From Planctomycetota bacterium (GTDB lineage: Bacteria; Planctomycetota; Planctomycetia; Isosphaerales; Isosphaeraceae), in assembly GCA_028291545.1 (NCBI GenBank), contig JAQGHR010000072.1, positions 186,001 through 250,000 of the forward strand: 64,000 bases of DNA, written 5' to 3'. Below are positions 1-8,911 of this stretch, piece by piece (within the stretch, counting starts at the first letter, position 1; every line of letters begins with the position of its first letter). Position numbers and translations under genes: made by a program. The notes beneath the pieces are model-generated. The model was given only the letters and a program-made list of their open reading frames with translations. It did no database searches and was not told the origin of the DNA.

Positions 1-69
1 TCTTCTGCGTTGCTCGATGCGCTAGAACCTCTTCTTCCCGACGACCAAGCCCAGTATCATCTTCCTTGA
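1..69 (+). CDS. possible 3' end of an upstream gene (partial)
   Basis: Frame 1 is open from the first base to a TGA at 67-69 and encodes a leucine-rich tail of 22 residues. A co-directional gene ending here, 74 bases before gmd, would fit the left edge of the glycan cluster. The piece is too short to identify, and the frame may be open by chance. Confidence 0.2.
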   Translation, partial: SSALLDALEPLLPDDQAQYHLP

Positions 70-143
70 GGCCGGCATCGGGACGGAGATCCCAACCGCC
101 GCTCCCACATCCTGGTTTCGCACCCCACTGAGGATCGCTCACG

Positions 144-1157
144 ATGAAGCACGCGTTGATCACCGGAATAACCGGGCAGGACGGGTCGTATCTGGCCGAG
201 TTCCTCCTTGGCAAGCCGGATTATACCGTCCACGGCCTGGTTCGCCGGTCGAGCACGCTGAACCGTCAGCGAATCGATCACCTCACGAGTGACCCCGAGT
301 TGCGCGAGCGGTTCCATCTCCATTATGCCGACCTCGCCGACGCGTCCAGCCTGGCCATGCTGGTCGAGACCCTTCAGCCCGACGAGGTCTACAACCTCGG
401 CGCGCAGAGCCACGTCCGGGTCTCGTTCGATCAACCGATCTACACCGCCGACGTCGTGGGCACGGGGACGATGCGGATTCTGGAGGCCGTCCGTCATCTG
501 AACCGGACGAAGGCCGTGAGGTTTTACCAGGCCAGCAGCTCCGAGATGTACGGATCGGCCCCGCCACCTCAGACCATGGAGACGCCGTTCCACCCGCGCA
601 GCCCGTATGCGTGCGCCAAGCTCTACGGACACTGGCAGACCGTCAACTACCGCGAGGCGTACGGCCTGTTCGCTTGCTCGGGCATCCTCTTCAACCACGA
701 GAGCCCCCGCCGCGGCGAATCGTTTGTGACTCGCAAGATCACGCTGGGCGCGACTCGCATCAAGGAGGGGCTCCAGAAGAAGCTCGTCATGGGCAACATC
801 GACTCCAAGCGCGACTGGGGCTTCGCCGGCGACTACGTTCGCGCCATGTGGATGATGCTCCAGCAGGACAAGCCCGACGATTACATCGTGGCGACCGGCG
901 AAACCTACACGGTCCGCCAGTTCCTCGAATGGACGTTCGGGATGCTCGACCTCGACTACCGCGACTATGTCGAGTTTGACCCCCGCTACATGCGACCTTC
1001 GGAAGTGGACGTCCTCCTCGGCGACCCGAGCAAGGCCAAGGCGGTTCTGGGCTGGGAGCCCGAGGTGGACATTCACGGCCTGATCAAGATGATGGTCGAG
1101 AATGACCTGGAAATCGCCCGTCGCGAGAAGTACGCGCAAGGTTATCAGACCGTTTGA
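144..1157 (+). CDS. gmd: GDP-mannose 4,6-dehydratase
   Basis: Converts GDP-D-mannose to GDP-4-keto-6-deoxy-D-mannose in the cytoplasm, the first step to GDP-L-fucose, GDP-rhamnose and related donors. The protein has 337 residues, normal for the family. It is an extended SDR: the dinucleotide loop GITGQDG is at residues 8-14, the SSSEMYG active-site stretch at about 131-137, and the YxxxK pair is Y155/K159 (YACAK). The conserved NHESPRRGE and [10 protein letters not shown] segments of GMD enzymes are present. The ATG at 144 follows GAGGAT at a suitable distance. It heads a run of glycosyltransferases, so it probably supplies a deoxyhexose donor. No GDP-fucose synthase or other second-step enzyme is visible in the window. 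Confidence 0.96.
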   Translation: MKHALITGITGQDGSYLAEFLLGKPDYTVHGLVRRSSTLNRQRIDHLTSDPELRERFHLHYADLADASSLAMLVETLQPDEVYNLGAQSHVRVSFDQPIYTADVVGTGTMRILEAVRHLNRTKAVRFYQASSSEMYGSAPPPQTMETPFHPRSPYACAKLYGHWQTVNYREAYGLFACSGILFNHESPRRGESFVTRKITLGATRIKEGLQKKLVMGNIDSKRDWGFAGDYVRAMWMMLQQDKPDDYIVATGETYTVRQFLEWTFGMLDLDYRDYVEFDPRYMRPSEVDVLLGDPSKAKAVLGWEPEVDIHGLIKMMVENDLEIARREKYAQGYQTV

Positions 1158-1312
1158 AGAAGGCTCGTGGCCAGTGAGCCGAGGCGGTCTTTTCCGGCCG
1201 GGTGGGCATTATTCCCGCCGACGAGGAAACCAGGGATTGGTAAGTGGGCAGGGACGCCCGATCCGCCGGGGAAATGGCGGACTCCGTACGACCCGACCAG
1301 GAGAGTGACACC

Positions 1313-2746
1313 ATGCAGCGACGGGATCAAGCCACGAAGGTGGTTGTCATCGGCCTGGATTGCGCGGAGCCGACGCTCGTCTTCGATCGGTATGCGGACA
1401 AGCTCCCGAACCTGACTCGCCTGCGAGACTCCGGCGCCTGGGGCAACCTCCGAAGCTGCGATCCGCCGATCACCGTCCCGGCCTGGATGTCGATGATGTC
1501 CAGCAAGGACCCCGGCACGCTCGGATACTACGGGTTCCGCAATCGCGCGGACCGATCCTACGAGAAGATGACCACGGCGACGTCGCTGGCCGTCAAGGAG
1601 CCCCTGCTCTGGGATCACCTTGGCCGAGCGGGCAAGAAGGTGATCCTGCTCGGGGTGCCCCAGACCTACCCGCCCCGGCCCGTGAACGGGCTGATGGTGA
1701 CGGACTTCCTCACGCCCTCCATCGAATCGCAGTACACGTTTCCAGCCGAGTTGAAGAACGAGATCGCGGCGATGCCCGATGTGCATCCGTACGAGTTCGA
1801 TGTCAGCGATTTTCGCACCAACGACAAGGGCAAGATCCGCGACTCGATCGTGCGGATGACGGACAAGAGATTCGCGCTGGCGAAGCGGTTACTGACCACG
1901 AAGCCGTGGGACTTCTTCATGATGGTCGAGATGGGCACCGACCGCGTGCATCATGCCTTCTGGCAGTACATGGACCCGAAACATCATCGGTACGAAGCCG
2001 GCAATCCGTTCGAGTCCGTGATTGAAGATTATTATGTCCACGTCGATCAGAGGATCGGCGAATTGCTGGCCGTCCTGCCCCCGGATACGAACATCCTGGT
2101 GGTCTCCGACCATGGTGGTCAGTGCATGGACGGCGGCATCGCGCTGAACGAATGGCTGGTGCGCGAGGGATACCTGGTCTTGCATGAGGCCCCGAGGAGC
2201 CCGTCGCGTCTCGAAGCCTTGAAGGTGGACTGGTCGAAGACAACAGCCTGGGGATCGGGCGGGTATTACGGGCGTTTGTTCCTCAACGTGAAGGGTCGTG
2301 AGCCGCAGGGCCTGATCGAGCCCGAGAACTACGAATCGACCCGTGACAAGCTCGTGGCCGGGCTGGAGGCCCTGGGAGATCCGGACGGCAAGTCGATCGG
2401 CACGCGCGTCCTCCGGCCCGAGTCGCTTTACCGCACCGTCCGCGGGATTGCCCCGCCCGACCTGTTCGTCTACTTCGGCGACCTCCGCTGGCGCTCGGTC
2501 GGCACCGTCGGCTCGGGGTCGATTCACACCTTCGAGAACGACACCGGCCCCGATGATGCCAATCACGCGCCGCTCGGGATGCTGATTGCCACCGGCCCGG
2601 GCATCTCGCCCACCGGCCCCATCCCCGGCATGCAGCTCATGGACGTCACCCCGACCGTCTTGAGCCTATTCGGCCTCGATGTCCCCGCAGACCTTCAGGG
2701 CCACGCGATCGAGGCCATCGTCGCGCCGGAAGCCGCCGTATTGTAG
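1313..2746 (+). CDS. alkaline-phosphatase-superfamily protein (type I phosphodiesterase/nucleotide pyrophosphatase-like)
   Basis: This is a 477-residue metal-dependent phosphoryl-transfer enzyme of the alkaline phosphatase superfamily. The first metal-binding Asp lies in VVIGLDCAEP (D16), the likely Thr nucleophile in PPITVPAW (about T54), the metal-binding VVSDHGG near residue 270, and a C-terminal His segment follows. I see no signal peptide. The start at 1313 is chosen because AGGAG (1299-1303) sits 9 bases upstream; the frame is open back to 1244, but that stretch looks like leader. Lying between gmd and glycosyltransferases, it may handle a phosphorylated glycan or lipid-linked substrate. 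That role is inferred from position only. Such proteins are common in planctomycetes and archaea, and their substrates are mostly unknown. Confidence 0.82.
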   Translation: MQRRDQATKVVVIGLDCAEPTLVFDRYADKLPNLTRLRDSGAWGNLRSCDPPITVPAWMSMMSSKDPGTLGYYGFRNRADRSYEKMTTATSLAVKEPLLWDHLGRAGKKVILLGVPQTYPPRPVNGLMVTDFLTPSIESQYTFPAELKNEIAAMPDVHPYEFDVSDFRTNDKGKIRDSIVRMTDKRFALAKRLLTTKPWDFFMMVEMGTDRVHHAFWQYMDPKHHRYEAGNPFESVIEDYYVHVDQRIGELLAVLPPDTNILVVSDHGGQCMDGGIALNEWLVREGYLVLHEAPRSPSRLEALKVDWSKTTAWGSGGYYGRLFLNVKGREPQGLIEPENYESTRDKLVAGLEALGDPDGKSIGTRVLRPESLYRTVRGIAPPDLFVYFGDLRWRSVGTVGSGSIHTFENDTGPDDANHAPLGMLIATGPGISPTGPIPGMQLMDVTPTVLSLFGLDVPADLQGHAIEAIVAPEAAVL

Positions 2747-2845
2747 GGCGGGCGCGAGCGGCTATCCTCCTTGAGGATTGACTGGACTCCCTCGCCCTCG
2801 CTACGATTTGCCCACTGGACCGCACCCCGGATCAAGGATGATCGC

Positions 2846-4141
2846 GTGCTCCCCTCGACAACGCACCAAGGACGACACACGACCGGCTCTCTGTCCTCGT
2901 CATGTGGGCCAAGCGTCACCATCGCCTGTCCCGACGCGCGTCCGCCCGCCTACCAGGCGGCGGCGGGCCTGGCCGGAACCGGCCTTCTGCATGAATTCGT
3001 GACCGGCTTCTATCACGGCGGCCAGGGCGCGATTGGCGCGATCGGTGAACGGGTCGCGCCACGGATCTACGCGAAGCTCTCTCGGCGTCATCAGCCCGAG
3101 ATTCCGCCGGATCGTGTGCGCGCCTTCCCGGCCTTCGATGTCGCCCTCGCCGTGGAAAATCGCACGAGTTCGAGCACGAGACATCGCGTCGCCCGCTGGC
3201 GCACCCGGAGATTCGACCGCGATCTGACGCGGTCCTTGCGGCGGCATTCGCCCGAGGTGCTGCTGGCGTTCAGCGACGTCGCCTCGGAATTCGCGATGCC
3301 GTATTGTCGAGACGCCGGGATCACGACCGTCCTGAGCATGGTTCACGGCGATGTCCACGAAGAGGTCGAGGTCCTCGACCGCGAACAGGAGCGGTCGCCC
3401 GACTTCTTCCCGATCTATCTCGGCGACGGACCGGTCAACCGAACGGAACTCGGGTGGCTTCACGATCGCCGTCTGCGCGACCTGGAGTTGTCGGACCTGA
3501 TTCTCGTGCCCTCGGAGCACATCGCGGCGACGCTCCATCGTCACGGGACCGATCGCGCTCGCATCGTCGTCGTCCCCTACGCGGCGGACACAAGACGGTT
3601 CGTCCCGAAGCCGAGCAAGCGACACGACGACACCTGCTACTTCCTCTTCGCCGGCGGGATCACCCAGCGCAAGGGGATCAAGTACCTGCTAGAGGCCTGG
3701 CGCCTGGTTCGCCGTCCCGGCTGGCGGTTGGGGTTGCTGGGCGGGCTGCCGCGGGACACGTCGGCGCTCGAACCGTACCGCGATGACGTCGAATTCCTGG
3801 GACGGGTCGGCCATTCCGAGATGCCCACCCGGATGGCGGACGCCGATGTGTTCGTCTTCCCTTCGCTGTTCGAAGGCTCGGCCGTCGTCACCTACGAGGC
3901 CCTCGCGTGCGGGCTGCCCTCGATCGTGACGGCCGAATCCGGCGCCGTCGCGCGAGACGGCCTCGATGGATTGATCGTGCCATCAGCCGACGTGGAATCC
4001 CTGGCGGCCAGCATGGAGCAGCTCGGCAATGATCCGGGCCTACGGGAGGCCGTGTCGCTCTCCGCGCGAGCCCGCGCGGAGCAATTTGATTGGCCACGCT
4101 ACCACGCCGCCCTCATCACGGCGATTGCCCGGGTCGCTTGA
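2846..4141 (+). CDS. glycosyltransferase, GT4 (GT-B fold)
   Basis: Transfers a sugar from an activated donor during surface-glycan assembly. The C-terminal half carries the GT4 donor-site signatures FAGGITQRKGIKYLLEAW, then FPSLFEGSAV followed by TYEALACGLP, which forms the E-x7-E motif. The N-terminal half is a second Rossmann-like domain with a V-T-I-A-C-P-D beginning. The start is uncertain. The frame is open from a TTG at 2771, and I prefer the GTG at 2846 because AAGGA lies 7 bases upstream. The recognisable domain begins only about 25 residues later, so the true start could be further downstream. Gene 5 of the cluster follows after 18 bases, so the two are probably co-transcribed. Confidence 0.88.
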   Translation: MLPSTTHQGRHTTGSLSSSCGPSVTIACPDARPPAYQAAAGLAGTGLLHEFVTGFYHGGQGAIGAIGERVAPRIYAKLSRRHQPEIPPDRVRAFPAFDVALAVENRTSSSTRHRVARWRTRRFDRDLTRSLRRHSPEVLLAFSDVASEFAMPYCRDAGITTVLSMVHGDVHEEVEVLDREQERSPDFFPIYLGDGPVNRTELGWLHDRRLRDLELSDLILVPSEHIAATLHRHGTDRARIVVVPYAADTRRFVPKPSKRHDDTCYFLFAGGITQRKGIKYLLEAWRLVRRPGWRLGLLGGLPRDTSALEPYRDDVEFLGRVGHSEMPTRMADADVFVFPSLFEGSAVVTYEALACGLPSIVTAESGAVARDGLDGLIVPSADVESLAASMEQLGNDPGLREAVSLSARARAEQFDWPRYHAALITAIARVA

Positions 4142-4159
4142 TCGCACGGAGGCACCTCG

Positions 4160-5515
4160 ATGGATGTATTCTGGGTAGGTCTGACGGCGACGCTCATCGT
4201 CGGGTTGATCCTCTCGCAGGTCTTCCGCAGGACGTTCGACCCGTTCGCGCCGATCTGGCTCTTCCTGGCGGGCTATGCCCAAATCTACGTCGTGCAGGCG
4301 ATCTCCTACCGTGATTACGCCTTCCGCGTCCGGGGCGAGGTGGTGACGACGGCGGCGAACTTCCGATCGTTCTGGGCGCTCGTAGTGTTCTTCGCCGTCT
4401 ACCATAGCGGCGTCGCCAAGAAGATCGCGTCCAAGCTCCCGGCGGCCCCCTCGCAATGGCCGACCGCGATGGTGGTCGGCCTCTCGCCCTTGCTGGTCTT
4501 CTGGGGCTTGGTCTGCTCGGTTCTCTCCCTTCGGCTGGGGACGATTGGCGGCGAGGAAAGCATCCTCGTCCAGTTTCCGATGCTGATGCTCGTCGGCGGC
4601 GTGATCCTGCTCGTCACGGGCCGGAATCGCGATCAGCCGAAGCCGGTTCTCACCCTGGCGGGCGTCCTGGTCTGTGCCGCCTATAGCGCGATCTGGATGT
4701 TCAACGCCAAGCGGTCTCACGCCCTTTTCGGCGTGCTGGCCGGGGTCTGCGCGTACTACTTGCCGCGATGGAAGCGCCCGTCGATGCCGATCATGGCCGT
4801 CACAGGCCTGGCCTGCGCGCTCTCGGTGTCGATCGCGATCGGATGGCGAGGGACGACCCGCTACGAGCAGAGCGTTAACGGGTTCTTCCAGTACCTCAGC
4901 GAATTCAACGTCTCGTCGATCCTGGTGAATTTCAACCTCAAGGAGCGCGATGAGGTCGACCCCGACGCCCGGGAGCTGGTGAGCAAGGAGACGGAGGAAT
5001 ATGGCGGATTCCTCCTGATGATGGACACCGTGCCGCACAAGTCGCCGTACGATTACGGCTGGTCGTACATGCGGATCTTCTCGACGTTCATCCCGCGCGT
5101 CATCTGGCCCGATAAGCCGCTCTACGGCCGTCACGAATGGGTGAGCGCCTGGATTGCGGGATCGGAGTTTCCCCGCGACACCTACTTCACCGGGCCGGCG
5201 ATCGGCGTCCTCGGCGCAACCCAACTGAACGGTGGCGGCATCGCCACGGCGATCGTGATGAGCGCCCTGGCTCTGATCATGCGAACCGCCTACGACTACT
5301 ACCGGTACTACGCCGCAACCCCCTGGGCGCAGGCGTGGTGGACGCTCACCTATTTCAATAGCTGGCTGATGACCGCCAACGACGATCCGTTCGTCTGGTT
5401 CTACTATGTCTACGGTTACACGACCCTGCCGGTGATGGCCGCGCTCTGGATCGGCCTACGAGCGCTGACCGCACCGGCCCAATCCTCGGCCGAATGGGCA
5501 CCCTCGGCGGCCTGA
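4160..5515 (+). CDS. multi-spanning membrane protein, O-antigen polymerase (Wzy)-like candidate
   Basis: This 451-residue protein has about ten hydrophobic segments spread along its length, for example residues 1-18, 32-48, 75-95, 105-125, 138-155, 165-200 and several near the C terminus. There is one larger hydrophilic loop around residues 240-330. That topology, the size and the position between glycosyltransferase genes fit an oligosaccharide repeat-unit polymerase of the O-antigen polymerase type. Sequence identity within that class is always low, so the name rests on topology and context. GGAGG lies 7 bases before the ATG. No Wzx flippase or chain-length regulator is visible in the window. 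Confidence 0.7.
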   Translation: MDVFWVGLTATLIVGLILSQVFRRTFDPFAPIWLFLAGYAQIYVVQAISYRDYAFRVRGEVVTTAANFRSFWALVVFFAVYHSGVAKKIASKLPAAPSQWPTAMVVGLSPLLVFWGLVCSVLSLRLGTIGGEESILVQFPMLMLVGGVILLVTGRNRDQPKPVLTLAGVLVCAAYSAIWMFNAKRSHALFGVLAGVCAYYLPRWKRPSMPIMAVTGLACALSVSIAIGWRGTTRYEQSVNGFFQYLSEFNVSSILVNFNLKERDEVDPDARELVSKETEEYGGFLLMMDTVPHKSPYDYGWSYMRIFSTFIPRVIWPDKPLYGRHEWVSAWIAGSEFPRDTYFTGPAIGVLGATQLNGGGIATAIVMSALALIMRTAYDYYRYYAATPWAQAWWTLTYFNSWLMTANDDPFVWFYYVYGYTTLPVMAALWIGLRALTAPAQSSAEWAPSAA

Positions 5516-5546
5516 GATCACTCGCGAGACCATTCGGAGTCACGTC

Positions 5547-6743
5547 ATGAAACTCGCGATCGCCTTCACCAATTTCGGCCCCTACCATCTCGCCCGGCTC
5601 CGAGCCCTGGGGATTTCACTCGGGCAGCGAGGCAGGGAACTCGTCGCCCATGAAATGGCGGGCGAGGAAAAGAAGTATCCGTGGCGGGCCGAGCGACTGG
5701 CGGAACCGTTCACGTGGACGACCCTGTTTCCGGATCACGCGATCGAGGATCTCTCGGCCGCCTCGTGTGTTGCCGCCATGACGGAGGCGCTCGATCGCGA
5801 TCGTCCGGACGCGGTGGCCGTCGTGGGGTACGCTCGCCCCGAGTCGATGGCCGCGCTGAAATGGGCCGAAAATCATGGGAAACCGGCGATCTTGCTCTCG
5901 GAAACGCAGGAGATCGATCACCCCCGCGCCTGGTGGAAAGAGGCGGTCAAGCGCCGCCGCGTGCGACGGTTCGCGGCGGCCCTCGTCGGCGGAGAGCGAC
6001 ACCGTGCTTATCTCGCGAAACTCGGGATGCCCTTCGATCGGATCGTGCTCGGCTACAACGCCGTGGATAACGTAGGCTACGCGTCTCGTACGCAGGCACT
6101 GCGATCCTCGGGCGAGCGCCCGCCGGGCCTCGCGGACCGCGACTATTTCCTGGCGGTCAATCGATTCGTCCCCGAGAAGAATCTCGTGCGGCTGGTGCAT
6201 GCGTTCGCCATGTATCGGGCCGATGCGGCGCCTGAATGCGCCTGGGACCTGGTCCTGTGCGGTGGCGGTCCGGACGAGGCCGAAGTTGATTCGCTGATCC
6301 GACATCTGGGACTGAAAGCCGCGATCCATCGGCCAGGATTCCTGCAGGAATCGGAACTGGCGGCCTGGTACGCCCATGCGTCCGCGTTCGTCCATCCGAG
6401 CAGGATGGAGCCATGGGGCCTGGTCGTGAACGAGGCCGCCGCCTGCGGGTTGCCCCTGCTGGTTTCCGACCGGGCCGGCTGCGTCGAAACGCTCGTGCCC
6501 GATCCTCCTGGCGCGACGGGTCGGCGGATCGACCCGGACGATGTGGACGCGATGGCCGGGGCGATGGCCTGGATGGCGGGGCTGGAGCCGGCCGAGCGAA
6601 ACGACATGGGATGTCGGGCGTCGCGGGTGGTTTTCGACTGGGGACCAGAGCGATTCGCCTCCGGCCTGATCGAGGCCCTGGAGCTGGCGAACTCGGGATC
6701 GGGCGCGCCGTCTCAGGTTTCGCGAGAGGAATACGCAAGATGA
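5547..6743 (+). CDS. glycosyltransferase, GT4
   Basis: This is a 398-residue GT-B enzyme. Its C-terminal donor domain reads FLAVNRFVPEKNLVRLVHAF, then VHPSRMEPWGLVVNEAAACG, giving the E-x7-E pair of GT4 enzymes, followed by a PLLVSDRAGC segment. The N-terminal acceptor domain begins with a short beta-strand (KLAIAFTNFGPYHLARLRAL), and no membrane segment is seen. The gene ends in a 4-base ATGA overlap with the next glycosyltransferase, which implies coupled translation. Donor and acceptor cannot be deduced from sequence. Confidence 0.9.
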   Translation: MKLAIAFTNFGPYHLARLRALGISLGQRGRELVAHEMAGEEKKYPWRAERLAEPFTWTTLFPDHAIEDLSAASCVAAMTEALDRDRPDAVAVVGYARPESMAALKWAENHGKPAILLSETQEIDHPRAWWKEAVKRRRVRRFAAALVGGERHRAYLAKLGMPFDRIVLGYNAVDNVGYASRTQALRSSGERPPGLADRDYFLAVNRFVPEKNLVRLVHAFAMYRADAAPECAWDLVLCGGGPDEAEVDSLIRHLGLKAAIHRPGFLQESELAAWYAHASAFVHPSRMEPWGLVVNEAAACGLPLLVSDRAGCVETLVPDPPGATGRRIDPDDVDAMAGAMAWMAGLEPAERNDMGCRASRVVFDWGPERFASGLIEALELANSGSGAPSQVSREEYAR

Positions 6744-7927
6744 ACGATCTAGAGACGGTTTCCCAGGCGACTGCCACGCCATCAAGCCCTCGGAGTTCCG
6801 CGCGTTGGGTCCATCTGTGTAACGGGCTCGATCCTCGACGGGACGGAGGCATGGTGCCGAGCATTCTCGGCATGACGGGTGCGCTGGCGGCTGGCGGAGG
6901 CCACGTCCGCATCGTGACACCGACCCCCTCGGACCTCGCCGCGGATCGCGTGCCCGCCGGTGTGACCCTGGACGGCCCGGAGGCGAGCCTCGAAGCGGCG
7001 GTACGCGACGCGGACGTCATTCATCTGCACGGTCTGTGGCAATCGCACACCCGGCGAGGCGCGCGGGCAGCGACCCGAGCGAAGCGGCCTTACCTGATCG
7101 CGGCGCATGGCATGGCGGAGCCGTGGGCCTTGCGACAGAAACGGGTCAAGAAATCCCTCTACATGGCGTTCGTCGAAGGCAAGAACTTGCGGGGCGCGTC
7201 GTGCCTCCATGCACTCACCAGGCCTGAAGTCGGCCACCTCCGCAACATCGCCCCACGTGTGCCCGTCGCATTGGTCCCCAACGGTGTCAATCTTGCACCG
7301 TTCGATTCCCTGCCGGACCGTTCCGCGCTGAACTCGGAGCATCGCGAGCTTCGCGGCAAGTTCGTACTCCTGTTCTACAGTCGTCTGCACAAGAAGAAGG
7401 GGCTGGATCTGCTGGCCCCGGCGCTCGCGCAGGTCGCCCGCGACTATCCCGAGGTCCACCTCCTTCTGGCCGGCAACGACGATGGAGCACTCGGACCGTT
7501 CCTGGAAATGGCCGAGGATCTGGGGATCAGCGCGCGAATCACGTACGTCGGTCACGTCGCAGGTCTACGCGCCAGACAGGTCTGGGCGAGAGCCGACGCG
7601 TTCGTTCTCCCCAGCTATAGTGAGGGATTCAGCATGGCCGTCCTGGAAGCCTTGGCCTGCCGTCTTCCGACAATCATCACCGACGCGTGCCACTTTCCCG
7701 AACTTGACGCGGCCGATGCCGGCCTGGTCGTTTCCCCCACGGTCGCGGCCGTTCGGGACGGCCTGCGCGGCTTGATGGAGCGCTCCCCGGAACAACGCCG
7801 GGCGATGGGGATGCGAGGTCGATCCCTCGTGGAAGAACGCTTCACCTGGGAGCGGCAGGCTCATCGGCTCGCCGAGGTCTACGCCTGGTTGGCCGGGGGC
7901 GGACCGAGACCCGAGGCGGTCGTGTAA
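6740..7927 (+). CDS. glycosyltransferase, GT4
   Basis: This 395-residue GT-B enzyme starts at the ATG that overlaps the stop of the preceding gene (ATGA at 6740-6743). The frame is open much further upstream, but that part only shadows the previous gene. The acceptor domain carries DVIHLHGLW and AAHGMAEPWAL. The donor domain has LFYSRLHKKKGLDLLAPAL and PSYSEGFSMAVLEALAC, the E-x7-E motif. The layout matches WcaL/EpsD-type enzymes acting on lipid-linked intermediates at the inner face of the cytoplasmic membrane. It belongs to the same transcription unit as its neighbours. Confidence 0.9.
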   Translation: MNDLETVSQATATPSSPRSSARWVHLCNGLDPRRDGGMVPSILGMTGALAAGGGHVRIVTPTPSDLAADRVPAGVTLDGPEASLEAAVRDADVIHLHGLWQSHTRRGARAATRAKRPYLIAAHGMAEPWALRQKRVKKSLYMAFVEGKNLRGASCLHALTRPEVGHLRNIAPRVPVALVPNGVNLAPFDSLPDRSALNSEHRELRGKFVLLFYSRLHKKKGLDLLAPALAQVARDYPEVHLLLAGNDDGALGPFLEMAEDLGISARITYVGHVAGLRARQVWARADAFVLPSYSEGFSMAVLEALACRLPTIITDACHFPELDAADAGLVVSPTVAAVRDGLRGLMERSPEQRRAMGMRGRSLVEERFTWERQAHRLAEVYAWLAGGGPRPEAVV

Positions 7928-7990
7928 AACCGGATCGAGATCACGATCGCTATCTCGACCTGACAAATCTCCACGCAAGGACGCACCGCG

Positions 7991-8911
7991 ATGTCATACG
8001 GTTCACCCGCAAAAATTAGCGTGATCGTCCCCGTGAGGAACGAGGCGGAGAACCTCCGCCGGTGCCTGCCTGCGCTCGCCTGGGCGGATGAGGTGTTCGT
8101 CGTCGATAGCGGCAGCACCGACGAGACCGTCGCCGTGGCCGAAGACCTCGGCGCGACCGTGGTCCAGTTCGACTTCAATGGCACGTATCCCAAGAAGAAG
8201 AACTGGTCGCTGGAGAATCTTCCGTTCGCGAACGAGTGGGTCTTGATCGTGGATGCCGACGAGGTCGTCCCGCCCGAGCTGGCCGAAGAGATCACCCGGC
8301 GAACCGAGGCGGACGAGGCGGACGGCTTTTACTTGAACATGAAATATTACTTCCTCGGCCGTCGCATCAAGCACTGCGGGTATGCCGAGGCGTGGAACCT
8401 TCGCCTGTTCAAGCATTGCCTCGGCCGATACGAGCGGATGCCGGTCAGTCCGGGGGCGAGGACCGGCGACAACGAGGCGCATGAGCATGTCGAGCTGGAC
8501 GGTCGCGTCGCTCGCCTGGTCCACGAGCTGGACCACTATGCCTATCCGACGCTATCCGCCTGGGTGGAGAAGCACGACCGCTACGCCTCGTGGGAGGCGG
8601 AGATGTACGAGCATTTTCTCCGAGACGCCCCACCCAAGGGAATCGGAGCGGGCAAGCGGTTCAAGCGGAGGCTCAAGAAGGTCTATCTGCGATTGCCGAT
8701 GCGACCTGTCGTGCGATTCTTCTACGCGTATGTGGTCCGTCTCGGGTTTCTCGACGGCATGCCGGGGCTCGCGTTCTGCACCTTGCTTGCTTTCTACGAC
8801 TTCCTCTGCTGGGCCAAAGTCTACGAACGGCGGCTGGCGACCGCCGATGCGGCCGCGTCGGAACGGTGCCGGCCCCCGGCCCCCGTGCTCGATTCAATGG
8901 CCGCGCGGTAA
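7991..8911 (+). CDS. glycosyltransferase, GT2 (GT-A fold)
   Basis: This 306-residue enzyme begins with the GT2 signature ISVIVPVRNEAENLRRCL and VVDSGSTDET, followed by the metal/nucleotide-binding VDADE (DxD). The middle part, with HEHVELDGRV and a charged helical tail, resembles LPS core enzymes of the WaaE/KdtX group that add a hexose or heptose. AAGGA lies 9 bases before the ATG. It is the last plus-strand gene of the cluster. Its final 91 bases overlap, tail to tail, the end of the minus-strand glycosyltransferase at 8821-9966. Confidence 0.9.
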   Translation: MSYGSPAKISVIVPVRNEAENLRRCLPALAWADEVFVVDSGSTDETVAVAEDLGATVVQFDFNGTYPKKKNWSLENLPFANEWVLIVDADEVVPPELAEEITRRTEADEADGFYLNMKYYFLGRRIKHCGYAEAWNLRLFKHCLGRYERMPVSPGARTGDNEAHEHVELDGRVARLVHELDHYAYPTLSAWVEKHDRYASWEAEMYEHFLRDAPPKGIGAGKRFKRRLKKVYLRLPMRPVVRFFYAYVVRLGFLDGMPGLAFCTLLAFYDFLCWAKVYERRLATADAAASERCRPPAPVLDSMAAR

